A stretch of DNA of 64,000 bases, taken from NCBI GenBank assembly GCA_016808115.1, contig JAEQBH010002439.1, positions 682,001 to 746,000 of the forward strand, read 5' to 3'. Under the pieces are notes generated by a model, which did not search any database, had not been told where the DNA came from, and was given only the letters and a program-made list of their open reading frames with translations. Source of the DNA: Tetrastigma voinierianum (lineage: Eukaryota; Streptophyta; Magnoliopsida; Vitales; Vitaceae). A program made the translations under genes and the position numbers. Of the stretch, positions 12,126 through 23,893 are shown piece after piece (position 1 is the first letter of the stretch; each line of letters begins with the position of its first letter).

Positions 12126-13901
12126 TGTAAACCCAGAAAATTCAAATTTTCTTCGCCAAAACGGGTAAATGGTACTTGGTCAAAATCCCGAAATTTTCTG
12201 CATCTCTGACGATCGAAATGCATTTCACCGCCACCGCTCGCCAAATCTAACTACCACGTCAATTTTGTCAAATTATGAGACAATAATTTCACAAGCCGAT
12301 GCACCTGCCCAAAATTAAAACCGCTTGAGAGACATGTGATGTGAAAAAAGTCACCTACTACATGTACTCATGTGACACATGTTTCATGATTAGAGATGAT
12401 GGAAATGAATGACTTAGATTAAGCCAAGTGTCAAAATCCAAAACTTAAAGGGACATGGATGAAATTATTGGAAAGTTAAATGAGTATAAGACAAAAATGA
12501 ATAGTTTTCTTCTCCAAAGAAAGCAAAAACGTACGCGTTGAGGGGTCGACCGTATTTTTGTGAGAGAGAGCAGGACTTCTCTAGATTTCCTTCCTGCTCG
12601 ACCGGCCGATTCCTTCGCCAAGAAATAAAGTTGTTCATGCGTGGCTACCGCTGCGGACACCGCATTTTGTGGAGTTCACAACTCCAAGAGGTAGGGATCT
12701 TTTTCCTACTAGATATTCTCGTACCTAAGAGTCATGTGAATGGTTGTGGATATTCGAGGCTTGATTTTATCGTAATTTCGCCCCAAAACATTTGAACCGA
12801 AAGCGGAGAAAGTCTCGATTAGCGGTCGCGGAACAAAGTGTCGCACTGGCGTTTCACTATTCACATGATTTTGCCATGGATTTTACGTGGGTTTGGGTGA
12901 TTCAAATGAATTGCTGATTGGTTAATTAGGCCCACGCGAGCTAATTTTATGTTATCATGTAATTTGAATAACATGAATTATGTGAATTTAGTTATGTTAA
13001 TATACACATGAAAATATATTAGCATGAATATTGAATTTGGGTATAATGCATTCCATATGCACCCAAGCACCCTAAAAATACAGGCGGTGAGTCCATGACA
13101 TGAAAGAAAACAAAACGAAAATGCTCAGGATAGGAATCCTCGACGAAGATTTTCCGAGAATCAGACAGATTGTCCAACACCACGCTTCTGAGGTCCATGA
13201 ATCGTTTTCCAAAGGGTTATCTAATAGATTCGTCTGGTTGTCTAATAAATTTCTGAAACTACGATATTAAGTTTAGAACAAAAAACTTGTTTTGAAAGCT
13301 ATATTTTTACCATAATTGGCTTAGGCATGTGTGTGAGGAGTCGGTGAGGACTCGAGACATGGGATTGGGCATGTAGACATTCAAGTAGGATCGTGTATTC
13401 ACTTGGGTGTGATTGTTTGTCATGACATGTGCATGGTGGATGACCACGTGAAGGTATCTCCTGCGCGGCATTGCTCACCCTATCGAGGGATCACTATTTC
13501 AGGTACAGAGAGTGTACAGGAGGACGGCGCTCACTAGAGGCCGCGTTTTAGAAGAAAGTCGGGTTGTGGCTTTGGTATTCGTATTGTAGAACATGTATTA
13601 GAACTTTAAATTTTGATATATGTTTTGGTTAAGAGTATTGTAATAACTCTTGAACTATTGGTAAATAGTTGATGTAATTTTGTGAGTATTGATGCATGGG
13701 CCCAAGTGGCCATTTTTACTCGCACATGGACCCTGTGTGATTGTTCTTAATTGTTGGGACAGGTTTTGTACCTTGGGTAGAGCTCCCCGTACAAAGGAGA
13801 ATTTGCCCGATTTTCATGAGTGGTGTCGGGTTACACGACATCCACGAGTATTCCGTAGGTTGACGGGTTGTCAACGGACCCCCGGGATTTGGGGCGTCAC
13901 A
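12126..13901 (+). repeat. 3' LTR of element A
   Basis: The LTR starts TGTAAACCCAGAAAATTC and ends GGGGCGTCACA, 1776 bp. It matches 5329-7118 along its length with many small differences. CATGC follows directly. Confidence 0.9.
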
Positions 13902-14990
13902 CATGCAACATATATCGCAAGCATATAAGTTTCATACATTTCATGCCAATCATTATAGATATCGTAGTATCATGCATATTAGCATTCATCAATACATGAC
14001 TAAACAAGTAATGTCATATAGCATTCCTTAGGCTAACTCATGGCAATTCATACCCAATACAATAGCTTACAACATGCCATGCAATGTTCATGTCAAAACC
14101 CGGCTTTTCACATCGACACAACCAAATAACCTGCACACTTGGTACAAAACATAGATTTTCAGCAAGGTTGTGGACACCCACTACCTTCCACAGGAATATG
14201 GAAAGAATCTTGACTCAATGTGCTTTCCATAGAGTCTAAGAACACCCCAAACGGAGTTCGGACGCGAAAGATATGGTCATTCGAAGTTGGAGGCAAACAA
14301 AACAGGAAATGACACACCCTCACAGTACATGAGTAACACCAACTTTCAGCAAAGTTGTGGATAATTACCCTCCACAAGCATATGGCTAGGTTCTTGATTC
14401 AATGGGCTTTCCATAGAGTCCAAGAACACCCGAAACGGAGTTCGGACAAAAAAGTCATGGCCTTTTCATTCAAAACTGGTCAGTTTACTCTACTTACACT
14501 GGAAACAGTCTGTGATACCAGCTTTCAGGGGTCTTAATCCATAATTTGACACTGGTTCTTTATACTCATTTGAATATATGGTTCTTAGGGTTCTTCTCCA
14601 ACTGGAATCACCCTAATCGAATCATAAACGCTCAGATATATCCATAAACTCAGCAGAGCATTACTCAGTTTTTTAACATAACGAAACTGTTGTTTATAGC
14701 TGCATGCCGAATACATTTTAAATTCAAGAAGAGGTGGAGCTGGATGATTGTATAAGAGATGTGTTCTCTATAAAATCTAGTTACAAGAAATTATAATCCA
14801 TCTGATGCATGAGGATGATGATTATATTGAAACCACAGAATCATGAGGTGAAGGAAAATGAGTTAACATTCTCAGGCTGACATGTGTAGCGCCTTGTGCC
14901 ATGGGCAGAGTGACAAGTAGGATAAAATATCAATTAGCGTGATTTCCAGGTTCTTGCCAACTTTTTCTCGGTTCAGTGAAAACACGAACC
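13902..14990 (-). repeat. Right flank of element A: LTR L continuation, then family 2-like repeats
   Basis: After CATGC, the minus strand continues a CATGGTACTTGACAT block comparable to 26698-26720, so about 13907-14110 is probably more of LTR L. From 14160 to about 14640 the minus strand has at least two copies of a unit with GTCCGAACTCCG, GTTCTTGGACTCTATGGAAAGCCCATTGA and a following GGTGATTCCAG block, the same unit found in the family 2 LTRs at 24049 and 42924. I could not fix the boundary between the two. The part from 14700 to 14990 is unassigned. Confidence 0.5.
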
Positions 14991-15359
14991 TTGGATGTCT
15001 GCAGTTTCGGGACGAGACTGGGATGGGACTCTTTTTTTTTTTTTTTTTTTTTTTTAAAAGCCAACTAATTGCACGTGGTATGGCTATCTTAACATAATCA
15101 AAATATCATATACATTTGCAAGTCCCATTTACAATTACAAAGCATGCCTTTTTAATTACAAATCGAGCACGGACCTACGTGTAATGAACCCTTACAAGTG
15201 TGTTGTATGCGGATGTTCGCGATGTCTTCTCTGTACCTACACGGATTAAAAACCGTGCTAAACTGCAGCTTAGTGGGAAACATTTCTTATAACTTATACA
15301 GATGCACATGCATTTAAACTGAATCATGATAAACATATAACAATCTTATACCTACTCAG

Positions 15360-17105
15360 GAATTACACTTATGGCAGACTTATTCTTATCCGGGTCTTAT
15401 ACTTATAGCAGTTAGATCTTATTCTTATTCGGATTTCTCGTATCCTGTACTGAGCTTATACATGTATGTATACTTATCTCAAGCTTATGTATTTCGATCT
15501 CGAGTAGAGGTGACGAGAACCTATGTTTATCTGAGGAGGTACTTAAACACGTATTGGTATTTAGATCTATCTCCTTATCTCGGCAGATTTCTGAGCTTAT
15601 ACTTATCCTCACGAAGTTACCTTGTTCGGTACGTGAGTGTCTGAAGTACCGGGTGATATCTCTTGGATTGGCATGGCAATCTTATGCGGGAGTATCGTAG
15701 AGTACTACTTGATCAGTCATGCGCTCGTCTGACTTGTGTTGGTATCATGTGACAAGTCTGGGTTAACGAATACTACCTATACTCATGCAGAGTACAGAAG
15801 TAGGTACTACAGTTTATCCTTATCGAAAACTGCGGAGATACCGTAGGTACTACGGTGATCGGATACGAGGAGTACGAAGTAGGTGCTACATAATCTGTCG
15901 GATCTGAGGTGCAGTAGGTGCTAGAACTTATATTAGTATGATATGTGCTGCTTGTACTCACCGGGAGTATATCACGGTCTTACAGGAGACTTATACTTGT
16001 GTTACGGACTTATTCTTGTCTTTCGGATCTGAAGTACCCCGTGAGTCCTCCTGAGCATTTGTTGGTACAAAAGGTACCAGTAGGTGTGGAAACGATTCAT
16101 ATCTGAGAGTGCAGAGTAGGTACTACGGGCTTATACTTATTCTTGTATATCGGATCTTATTCTTGTATCTGATCTTGTACTCGGATCTTATATACATTAT
16201 GGAACTTATACGGGTATCTACAAAACACATACTCGTATTTCGGATCTTATACATGTATTCACAGAACTTATACATGTAAATAAGAACCGCCACAATTGCC
16301 ACGGAACTTATCACGGATGCCCTGGAACTTATGCGGTAGGTGAGAACTTGGACATGTATTTTAGATCTTATACATGTCTTACGGAAGAAAACATTATGCT
16401 TATCTTACGAGATCTTATCTTTGGCATTCTGAGCTTGGACATGTATTTCAATCTTATACATGTCTTCGGCATCTTATCTTCACGAGGTCTTATCTTGACA
16501 TTCTGAACTTGTTATTGTCTTCACAGATCTTATTCTTGTATGAAGGTACGTAGTGCGATAAGTCGAACCTTAATCATAATCGTATCGCATATAGGGTCAG
16601 ATCAGACGTATATAGATACATATCAGGTATGGACATTAGTCCGCCAAGATCTGAATCTGCGGATACATATACTTATTTTTGCGAATCTTGGAGTACGTGG
16701 TACTCTTTGGAATTATACTGTCGGACCTCCGTAGGAATTCTGAGTTTCTTCTTATGCGGAACTTATACTTATAACAGGCGTATGTTCATTCAGGACTCAG
16801 TGGGAATTCTGACTTATTCTTATATAAAAGTACTAGTAGGTACTACGGGGTTCATTATACGGAAGTGCAGTAGGTACTCTGGACTTATATTATATTCTGG
16901 AGACATATGTTTGTCATTCGGGTCTCCAGTAGGAATTCTGAGCTTACTCTTATTCGAAGCTTACAGTAAGTATTACAGATCAGAACAATACACCATAATT
17001 TCCTCTTATTTATTCTTCAGATTATTATCATATAATTACGGGAATACCCAGACCAGTACTAATAAAAGTGTAAGACACATCATAATAATATCCAAAGATA
17101 TTATC
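15360..17105. repeat. Degenerate tandem repeats inside LTR Q
   Basis: The stretch is built from short, drifting variants of CTTATACTTAT, CGGATCTTATAC(T/A)TGTAT and GTAGGTACTACGG, spaced a few tens of bases apart. Copies are imperfect and no single period holds across the block. It looks like a decayed minisatellite grown inside a family 2 LTR. The overlapping short open frames are products of this low complexity. Confidence 0.7.
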
Positions 17106-17119
17106 TGATGCGGAAAAAC

Positions 17120-17395
17120 GAGTTTCGAATCTGAGAACCGGTGCCATAGCACTAATCGGGACAGGAGTGCCTTAGCATAGCAGACGAGGAATGCCGAGTA
17201 CTGTCGGAGTCTTTGAGACACTAGCGGAATGTAGAAGTACTAATCGGGAGTCTTGGGAGCACTAGCGAGTCTTAGGAAGTACTAATCGAGGAGTCTTAGA
17301 GACGCTAACGGGAGTACCCGAATTATGTCGGGAGTCTTAGGAGCACTAACGGGAATGCAGAAGTACTAATCGAGCGGGGAGTGCTATGTCGATTA
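17120..17395. repeat. Tandem repeat, GGAGTCTTAGGAGCACTAACGG type
   Basis: Several imperfect copies alternate a GGGAGTCTTAGGAGCACTAA half and an AATGCAGAAGTACTAATCG half, each about 20 bases. It is distinct from the array to its left. Confidence 0.7.
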
Positions 17396-18042
17396 ATAAG
17401 CGGTCTCAAGTATTTTTTAATTATATGAGTTGATAACTACTTGTTTAGAATATGGCATTCTTAGCCACGGTATGTGTTCATAACGAGATCGTATTTCATA
17501 TACGGGTAGGTATGATGCGTATATAATCACACCTTAATCATGTATTCTTATTCTTCTCTGAATCTACTTTACCGGGGTGGAATCAATCGATTGGATCATC
17601 CAAACTAAAGTTATGGCATTTTCATGTCGCTAATTGGTTCACCAGGCTTTGCAAAAAGAGCCTGGGTGCAATATTTATTTTCCAGTGCCTTGTTTCGATA
17701 TTTGGCACTGGATCTTTATGCAGATTTTAAAGTTAAGGTGCTAAGGGTTCTATTCCAACTGGAATCACCCCATTCGGAGCACCGAAACTCAAGTTACGTC
17801 CGAAACAACTCGGACTACTCTAGGATTAACGGATGCAGGAAATGGGCTTGCACATAGCCTCACTTGGGGTGAAATTTTGGGCTATCTGGAGTCAGAATTT
17901 AGGAATACCTATAAAATAGGTTTGTTCTCCCTTGAAGTCTATTTTATTTGGCCACTTGAATCCTCAAATCCGGGTAAGAAATGAGCAAGTTATGGCCAAA
18001 ATACGAAAACTGGTCAAAGCGGGAGCAGGTAGTAGTCCTCTG

Positions 18043-18130
18043 GGTAGGACTTTAAGTCCTACCGGTAGGACCTGACAAAAATGTGAGTGGCGATATTCTC
18101 TTGGGTGGGACTTCAGTCCTACGGTGGGAC
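18043..18130. repeat. Overlapping palindromes around GTCCTACCGGTAGGAC
   Basis: GTCCTACCGGTAGGAC at 18056-18071 is a perfect 16-base palindrome. It overlaps a near-palindrome at 18043-18063 (arms GGTAGGACTT and AAGTCCTACC). A diverged copy, GGTGGGACTTCAGTCC, follows at 18103-18118. All lie in the 5' half of LTR Q. Confidence 0.8.
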
Positions 18131-18949
18131 TTCCAAAGTGCCCAAATTGGGTGGTTTCTCCCATTTTCATGCCTTATCATCCTTAGATTACTCTAATGCA
18201 TCCTTCTTTAAAAATAACATGGAATCCTCCAAAGAACTCCATGAAACACTTTTAATTTGCAAGGAATCTAGGATTCATACCAATTTTCACCCAATTCTAC
18301 AATCCTTGGAATTTTGGAGGAATTCCCTTATCTACTCATTATGAACTAGACTTTCCTTAAACTTCCCTTAAATCTAGAGATTATAATGTTTGCTAGCAAA
18401 ACCCTAGAGATGGGAATCAATTTAATGTTCAATGGAAACCCTAGCAATAGATACTCAAGTAATTCTTACCAAAAACATGCTAAAATCCATAGTTTCCATA
18501 CCAAGGTCAAGTATCCATACCTTAGCTTGCTTGATCACTTCCTTCTCTTCTTCTCTTCTTCTTCTCTTCTTCTTCTTCTTTCTTCTCCTTTACGGGTTCC
18601 CCGATTTGAGACGAATTTGGTCTTTAAAAAATCCCAATCTTTTCTAAGGCCATGTTTGGCCATCAAAAACCCATTTTTGGGTTAAGTTCCTTTATTGCCT
18701 TTTTGTCCTCCAACTTCCCCTTATTTCATTGTGGCCTCAATTCTTGTTATTTCTACTTTGGCCTATAACCTATCAACTTATGACTTTTATGCCCCCATTT
18801 TGGCAAATTACAATTTTGTCCTTAATTCTCGAAATTTCCGGGTCTCTCATTTCTATGTTTCGCATTTCAATTGTAAAACATTTAAGTGGAAGCTTACAAA
18901 ATACCCTAAACATGTCGAAAACGACTAGGGTATATTTCGGGGTGTTACA

Positions 18950-19330
18950 TTGGACCTTGGCGAAATCTTGTTATTCCAATACCCATATGTAGCTCTCGTC
19001 GCGTAGAGTAGCTTTAACTCTCAACCTGCCGAGTTCCGACCATCAAAACCCCGTGAAATCGCCGAAGAAAGGTTTGCTTTTCTTTCCTCTCTCTCTCTCT
19101 CTATCACGTTTTTCTCTTAGACCAAAATGAGATCTTTTTGGCATGTTAGATATTTTAGGCTATTTATAGTGTGGACACATGGCTCACGTCGCGCCACATG
19201 CTACACTTCTTCAGTTCCATTCTCGTCCCGAAACAATTTATTTCATCTTGGTTTTAATTCCATCTATCTTAAATAAATATTCTATAAATATTTGACATTT
19301 TTTAAGATTTTTTTAAAAATCTCATTTTCG
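18950..19330 (-). repeat. Family 1 LTR continuation to the right of LTR Q (LTR L, 5' half)
   Basis: On the minus strand this segment has the block GACGAGAGCTAC preceded by an AGAG-rich stretch, as in the family 1 LTR at 22380-22400. The plus strand shows the matching CTCTCTCTCTCT run at 19089-19101. It is therefore read as the far part of the LTR seen at 4247-5328. No TGTAAAAC start is present; the segment stops where Copia sequence resumes. Confidence 0.5.
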
Positions 19331-19341
19331 AGGTCCACTCG

Positions 19342-19711
19342 ACTCGCCTTGATTTAGCATATTCAATTCATCAATTGAGTCAGTATCTTTCAAGCACCAA
19401 CAGTAGCTCACTGTAGAGCTTGCAAAAGGATCCTACGCTACATCAAGGGTACACTTTCATATGGCCTCACATTTAAACTTGCTAAACTCTTAACTCTTAA
19501 AGGATTTTCAAACTCATATTGGGCTAGTCACTTAGATGATAGAAAATCAATCAGTGGCATATGTGTTTACTTTGGAGGGAATCTCATCACATGGAACTCA
19601 AGAAAGCAAAAGGTGGTAGCTTATTCAAGTACAAAGGCAAAATATAGAGCTCTCGCTAGTGCAACAGCAAATTTGCTCTGGATTTATCTTATTATACTTT
19701 TCAATTTTGAT
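19342..19711 (+). pseudogene. Ty1/Copia RT C-terminus and RNase H remnant
   Basis: The plus strand reads TRLDLAYSIHQLSQYLSS from 19342, then after one frameshift KRILRYIKGTLSYGL (from 19424), GFSNSYWASHLDDRKSISG, CVYFGGNLITWNSRKQKVV and AYSSTKAKYRALA, with a stop at 19712-19714. These are the standard blocks between RT and RNase H in Copia elements; ADWAGD..DRRSTSG and SSTEAEY are the usual forms. After one frameshift the frame is open, so it is much better preserved than element A. It may be the downstream half of the Copia piece at 4045-4246. Confidence 0.9.
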
Positions 19712-19714
19712 TAA

Positions 19715-21253
19715 AATTCATCTTTTGACTTTTAGTGTAAAAGTGAATTTGTTTATTAAGAAGATAATTCAATGTAAATCGAGTGAACCTTTTTAAATTT
19801 AGCATGAAATGTTTGAGTACAAAATAGAGCTCAATGAAAACCCAAGTTCTCATTTGCTCAATGAAAATACTTTTCAATTGCTCTCATTTTTTTTGTAAAC
19901 CCAAGTTCAATGAAAAAAGTGAATTTCATCTTTTGAAAAAGTCTAATGTAAAGATTCTAGGAAAAAAAAAAAAGAAACTTACCATATTTTTGCATTTATT
20001 TTATTTTTAAATGATTAATTATATAAATAGTATCTCAAAATTTTCGATTTTTTCAAATTTCAAGACTCAATATGAACTTTTAATTTTTATTTTTTCTGCA
20101 ATTAAAATCTTCCCCTTTGGTCAAAGATTATTAGAATGTCGAATCAACAAAAATTGAGTTATATAAAATAACGAAATTACTTAAATTATTTTTTATTAGA
20201 TGAAATAACAATATTTTCCATTTCTCATTAGGTTTTTACTATTTATTTGTTTTTTGAAAAAAAAATTGATAAAATTAGTTACTATGAAATTAGGATGAAA
20301 ATAAAAAAATTTCTTAAAAAAAGTCATCAATTGAAAATAAAAATAATTATATGTGAATAACTAAAAGTAAAACATTAAATATTAAATTTATTTTTAAAAT
20401 AAGTAATATATCTATTTTTATCTCATGGAAGTTAGCTTATGAATTTTTTTTTTACTATAACAAATAGATAATTCAATTCATAATGAGAAACTGTAATAAT
20501 TATTGAGATGACACATTGATCAATTTTGGTTGATTTAGTATCGTGGTAAGTTTTGATCTATCCGCAAGCACTTAATTGAATAAAAATTAAGATTTCAATC
20601 ACTTGACTCAACAAAATAAAAGTTGAAACACTAAAATATAAAAATAAAAAATAAAAAAGTTGAGATACCATATATGTAATTAATAATTTTTAAATAATAC
20701 TATTATATAATTTTAAAAATAAGTAGTCAACAAAATAAAAAATAAAAAATACCACATAATATACATGTGAGATGGTTGGGGTCGGCTCTGGAACAGCTGA
20801 GTGATGCCAGTTCGAGGCGCAGGAATATGCGACTGCGGTATGCGGTGGGGCTTTCTCAGGCCTTTGGTCTTTCACGACTCACCCATGAAAATTAGTACGG
20901 GTATAGTATGAGCACAAACGTCTTGTGTGTCTGATGCTTAGGGCACCTCAAGAGTTCACGATTATGGGATATTTTCAATGTGAAGGCCTTTAAATCATCC
21001 ATTCAATGGTTTGTTAGAGTTGCTTAAGGGCCCAAGGCAGAGCCCATCAATGGGCACTGGGTTTTGACTCTTCGGTCCAAGCAAAAAGGCTGATTGTTCA
21101 AACGATCCATATATATATATGGTATTAGAGTTGTTAGTTGTGGATTTCATTAATTATGATACTTATTGAAAATTAAAATGAAATTTGTATTTTCAACACT
21201 TTCGAAAAAAACTGAATATTTGTATATTAAGGGTTATATTTTTTGTTTATTAA
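19715..21253. other. AT-rich spacer with a GC-richer island
   Basis: The stretch is mostly AT-rich with no coding signal. An island at 20765-20950 is GC-richer and contains short strings such as GTTCGAGGC that recall a Pol III box, but no matching A box at the right spacing was found. Nothing else is recognised. Confidence 0.45.

Positions 21254-21320
<67 letters not shown>
21254..21320. repeat. (TA)n microsatellite
   Basis: An uninterrupted TA tract of about 67 bases, outside any recognised LTR. Confidence 0.97.
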
Positions 21321-21323
<3 letters not shown>

Positions 21324-23893
21324 TTTTTTTAATAGTCTGATCATTTAATTTAAAAAAAAAATCCTTATAATTTATCAGCTTAAAATGTAAGGGCATCATT
21401 ATCAATTTATTTTTTGTTCGAACTAGTATAATGATCAAAAAATGAAATAAAAACAAACTATCATTTTAATTTCAAATTTATTAGTTCATGTAATACTAAA
21501 TTTAAAATTAGAAATTCACTTCGATTGCACAAACAATAAGAATATAAACAAAATCATTTCAAACACTTTGCTAAGAGCATGACTATTAATCTTCTATAAT
21601 TATATGGATAGTGATTTATATATATATATAAAAGATGTCGACCATCTAAAGTGAAAAAAAAAATGATCATAGCATAACATGTTTAACAACTATTATCATG
21701 ACATTTCTTTAAATATAAGATGTGTAAAACCCGAGAAAAATAGTAAAACGATAATTTGTCGTTGTAGTACAATTTGAAAACCTGAGATTTTCTAGGCCTC
21801 GAATGATTAAACGGACTTCATCGTTGGAATTGTCTCGTGAAATCTAGCTACCAAGAATTAATTTTGTTGGATTAGAGGCGGTCGAATTCCGCGTGTGTTC
21901 GATGTCTGCGCGGTGTCGGATAGCGCGTAGATTAGTGTACCGCAGCATGTAGTGTAGATCTTGCGTAAGCGAGCAGAGGAGAGACACGTGGCATGAGAAG
22001 TAGTGTGGTGTGGCATTTGCCACTTAGTGCATGTGTCCATGTGACATATGGCACATGAAAAATGGAGTCAAAATGTGAGGAAAGTGAGAGGAAGTTTCAT
22101 CTTTTTGGGATCAAACCAATGAATAGATAATGAGAGAAGAAAGAATTCGGTGGAGGGAGGAAAAGAAAAGAAAAGAAAAGAAAGGAGAAAAGGAAAGGAG
22201 AAAAAGAAAGGAAAGGAGAAAAAGAAAGGAAAGGAAGAAAGGAAAGAAAATGAGGAAAAACAAAAGAGATGAGGAAAATCCTTGCATGGAGGAGAAATGG
22301 AAAAATAAAAAGAAAATGACTCCGATTCCGGTGGTTTGACAGTCGGAAGTCGTTAGTTCGAGAATTAAAGTTTGTATACTCGACGAGAGCTACGAGCAGG
22401 TGCCAAAAACAAAAGAGGTATGGTTTTGTCCTACACTAGTTCCTCTTAATCTAAGGGCCGTAAATGACCGTGTGGTTCAGCCTCAGCCATGAGACTAAGT
22501 TTTTGGGCGTTGCAACTATTTTTCGGGACAGTTTTTGGGCCGAGTTTGAGGACTGCTTCATGGCTAAATTTATAGCCGTTAATGACAGTCTTGAAATTTG
22601 TTAAAATAAATAAATAAATAAATAAAACAAAAGTTGAAATTTCTGGATTGAGTCCAGATTATTTCCAAGGCTAGGTATGGTCGGGAATGGTTAGTTTGTG
22701 TTGACTATTTTTGTGTGTTATTGCTAGAAATTTAATAACATGCTGAATGTATTGTAAATATGTTAATATATGGGTGTTATATATATTAGCATGAATGAAT
22801 GTGTAAAACTCAAGAAAAATTTTAATTTTCTGAAAAAGGGTAAAACAGTAATTTCTGTCAAAATCCGGAATTTTTCTAGATCTTGGATGACTAAACGGAC
22901 TTCACCGTTTGAATCATCTCGCGAAATCTAGCTACTATATCGAATTTCGTCGAATTCTAAGACAGTAGGAATTTCACGTTTTGAAGTCACTTAAGGCGTC
23001 TTGTTTAACAGCATTTTGAGTGACTCAAGATAAGACACGTGTCAAGTAGAAGAACTAGTCAAACCATAAACTTAAGTGGGACCCATTTGGACACGTGGCA
23101 TCTCTTGATTTGGTGGAAATCTAAATTAGATAGATAAGTAGATAAGGTGAAATCCAAAGAACTAATAGGAATGTGACAAGTGGCAAGTGAGACGAGTTAC
23201 TCTTGGCCACGTCGATTGGATGGGGAAAAGAGGAAAATGAGAGAGAAAGAAAGAGGAAGAGAGGAGAATTACCATGAAGAGGCTCTACCTTCTCTCTAGA
23301 TTTCTCGATGTTGATCAGATCAAATTAGGAGAAACGAAGTTGATCCCAACATAAAATGTAAAATGAGATGAAGTGCAGTTTCAGATGGAGAAACTCCGAG
23401 AGGTGGGGGAGTCTTCTCCTACTTGGTTATTTAATGCAAGCCATAGAAATCAGTTTTAAGTGTTGTGGCTAGGAGGAAATGGCCATGCATTCCGATTCCA
23501 AGGAAGTGGAACCAATGTTTGATGAAACATCCATGGAAAACCCACGACTGATTTAGAATTTGGTAAAGCAGTCAGGATTTAGTGTGGACCAAAATTGTCC
23601 ATGTGAATTTGCTTGTATGAAGTTGCTTGACATGAGAAGCATGAATGATGTGTGGAGGATAAAACTGTTATTACTTGAATTGGATAGCATGGATTGTGTG
23701 TGGAAAATGATATGTTAATGTATGCTAAATTGATGTGTTAACATGATTGGTTGAATTATATGAAATATAATTGTGTATGAGCCATTGGAATTGGATATAT
23801 GAATTGGCATCATTGCATTCATGTGCACGGTGACATCGCGTCGAGTCGGGTGTGGGTGCACGGTGTGGTTGTTCACCACTCTTGATGAATGTG

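Larger units (their letters stand above)
5329..13901 (+). mobile_element. Element A: Ty3/Gypsy LTR retrotransposon with both LTRs and TSD
   Basis: This is an 8573-bp element with two LTRs in the same orientation and a perfect 5-bp duplicated target, CATGC, at 5324-5328 and 13902-13906. Internal order is leader, protease, RT, RNase H, integrase and a chromodomain-like tail: the Ty3/Gypsy order, with a tail typical of chromoviruses. No gag signal was found between the leader and the protease. Every coding domain has frequent one- and two-base frameshifts and stops. The two LTRs differ visibly by many substitutions and indels, so either the insertion is old or the sequence has many errors. It sits inside a minus-strand family 1 LTR. 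Confidence 0.93.
14990..18949 (-). repeat. Family 2 LTR, minus strand, repeat-expanded (LTR Q)
   Basis: The right edge at 18949 is a clean LTR start on the minus strand (TGTAACACCCCGAAATATAC), matching the start of the solo LTR at 23894. Shared family 2 features follow in order: a GA-rich tract (pyrimidine on plus, 18540-18590), then near 15210-15290 a block that matches the 3' part of 23894-25726 (CACTAAGCT, TTTAGCAC, ATCCGTGTAGGTA). It ends near a 24-bp T run at 15032-15055. Between lies about 2 kb of degenerate short repeats (15360-17395) absent from the 23894 copy. The left end is approximate. Confidence 0.65.

Noticed and set aside
20765..20950. GC-richer island considered as a tRNA gene or SINE
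   Set aside because: A B box-like GTTCGAGGC is present, but no A box at suitable spacing and no cloverleaf.
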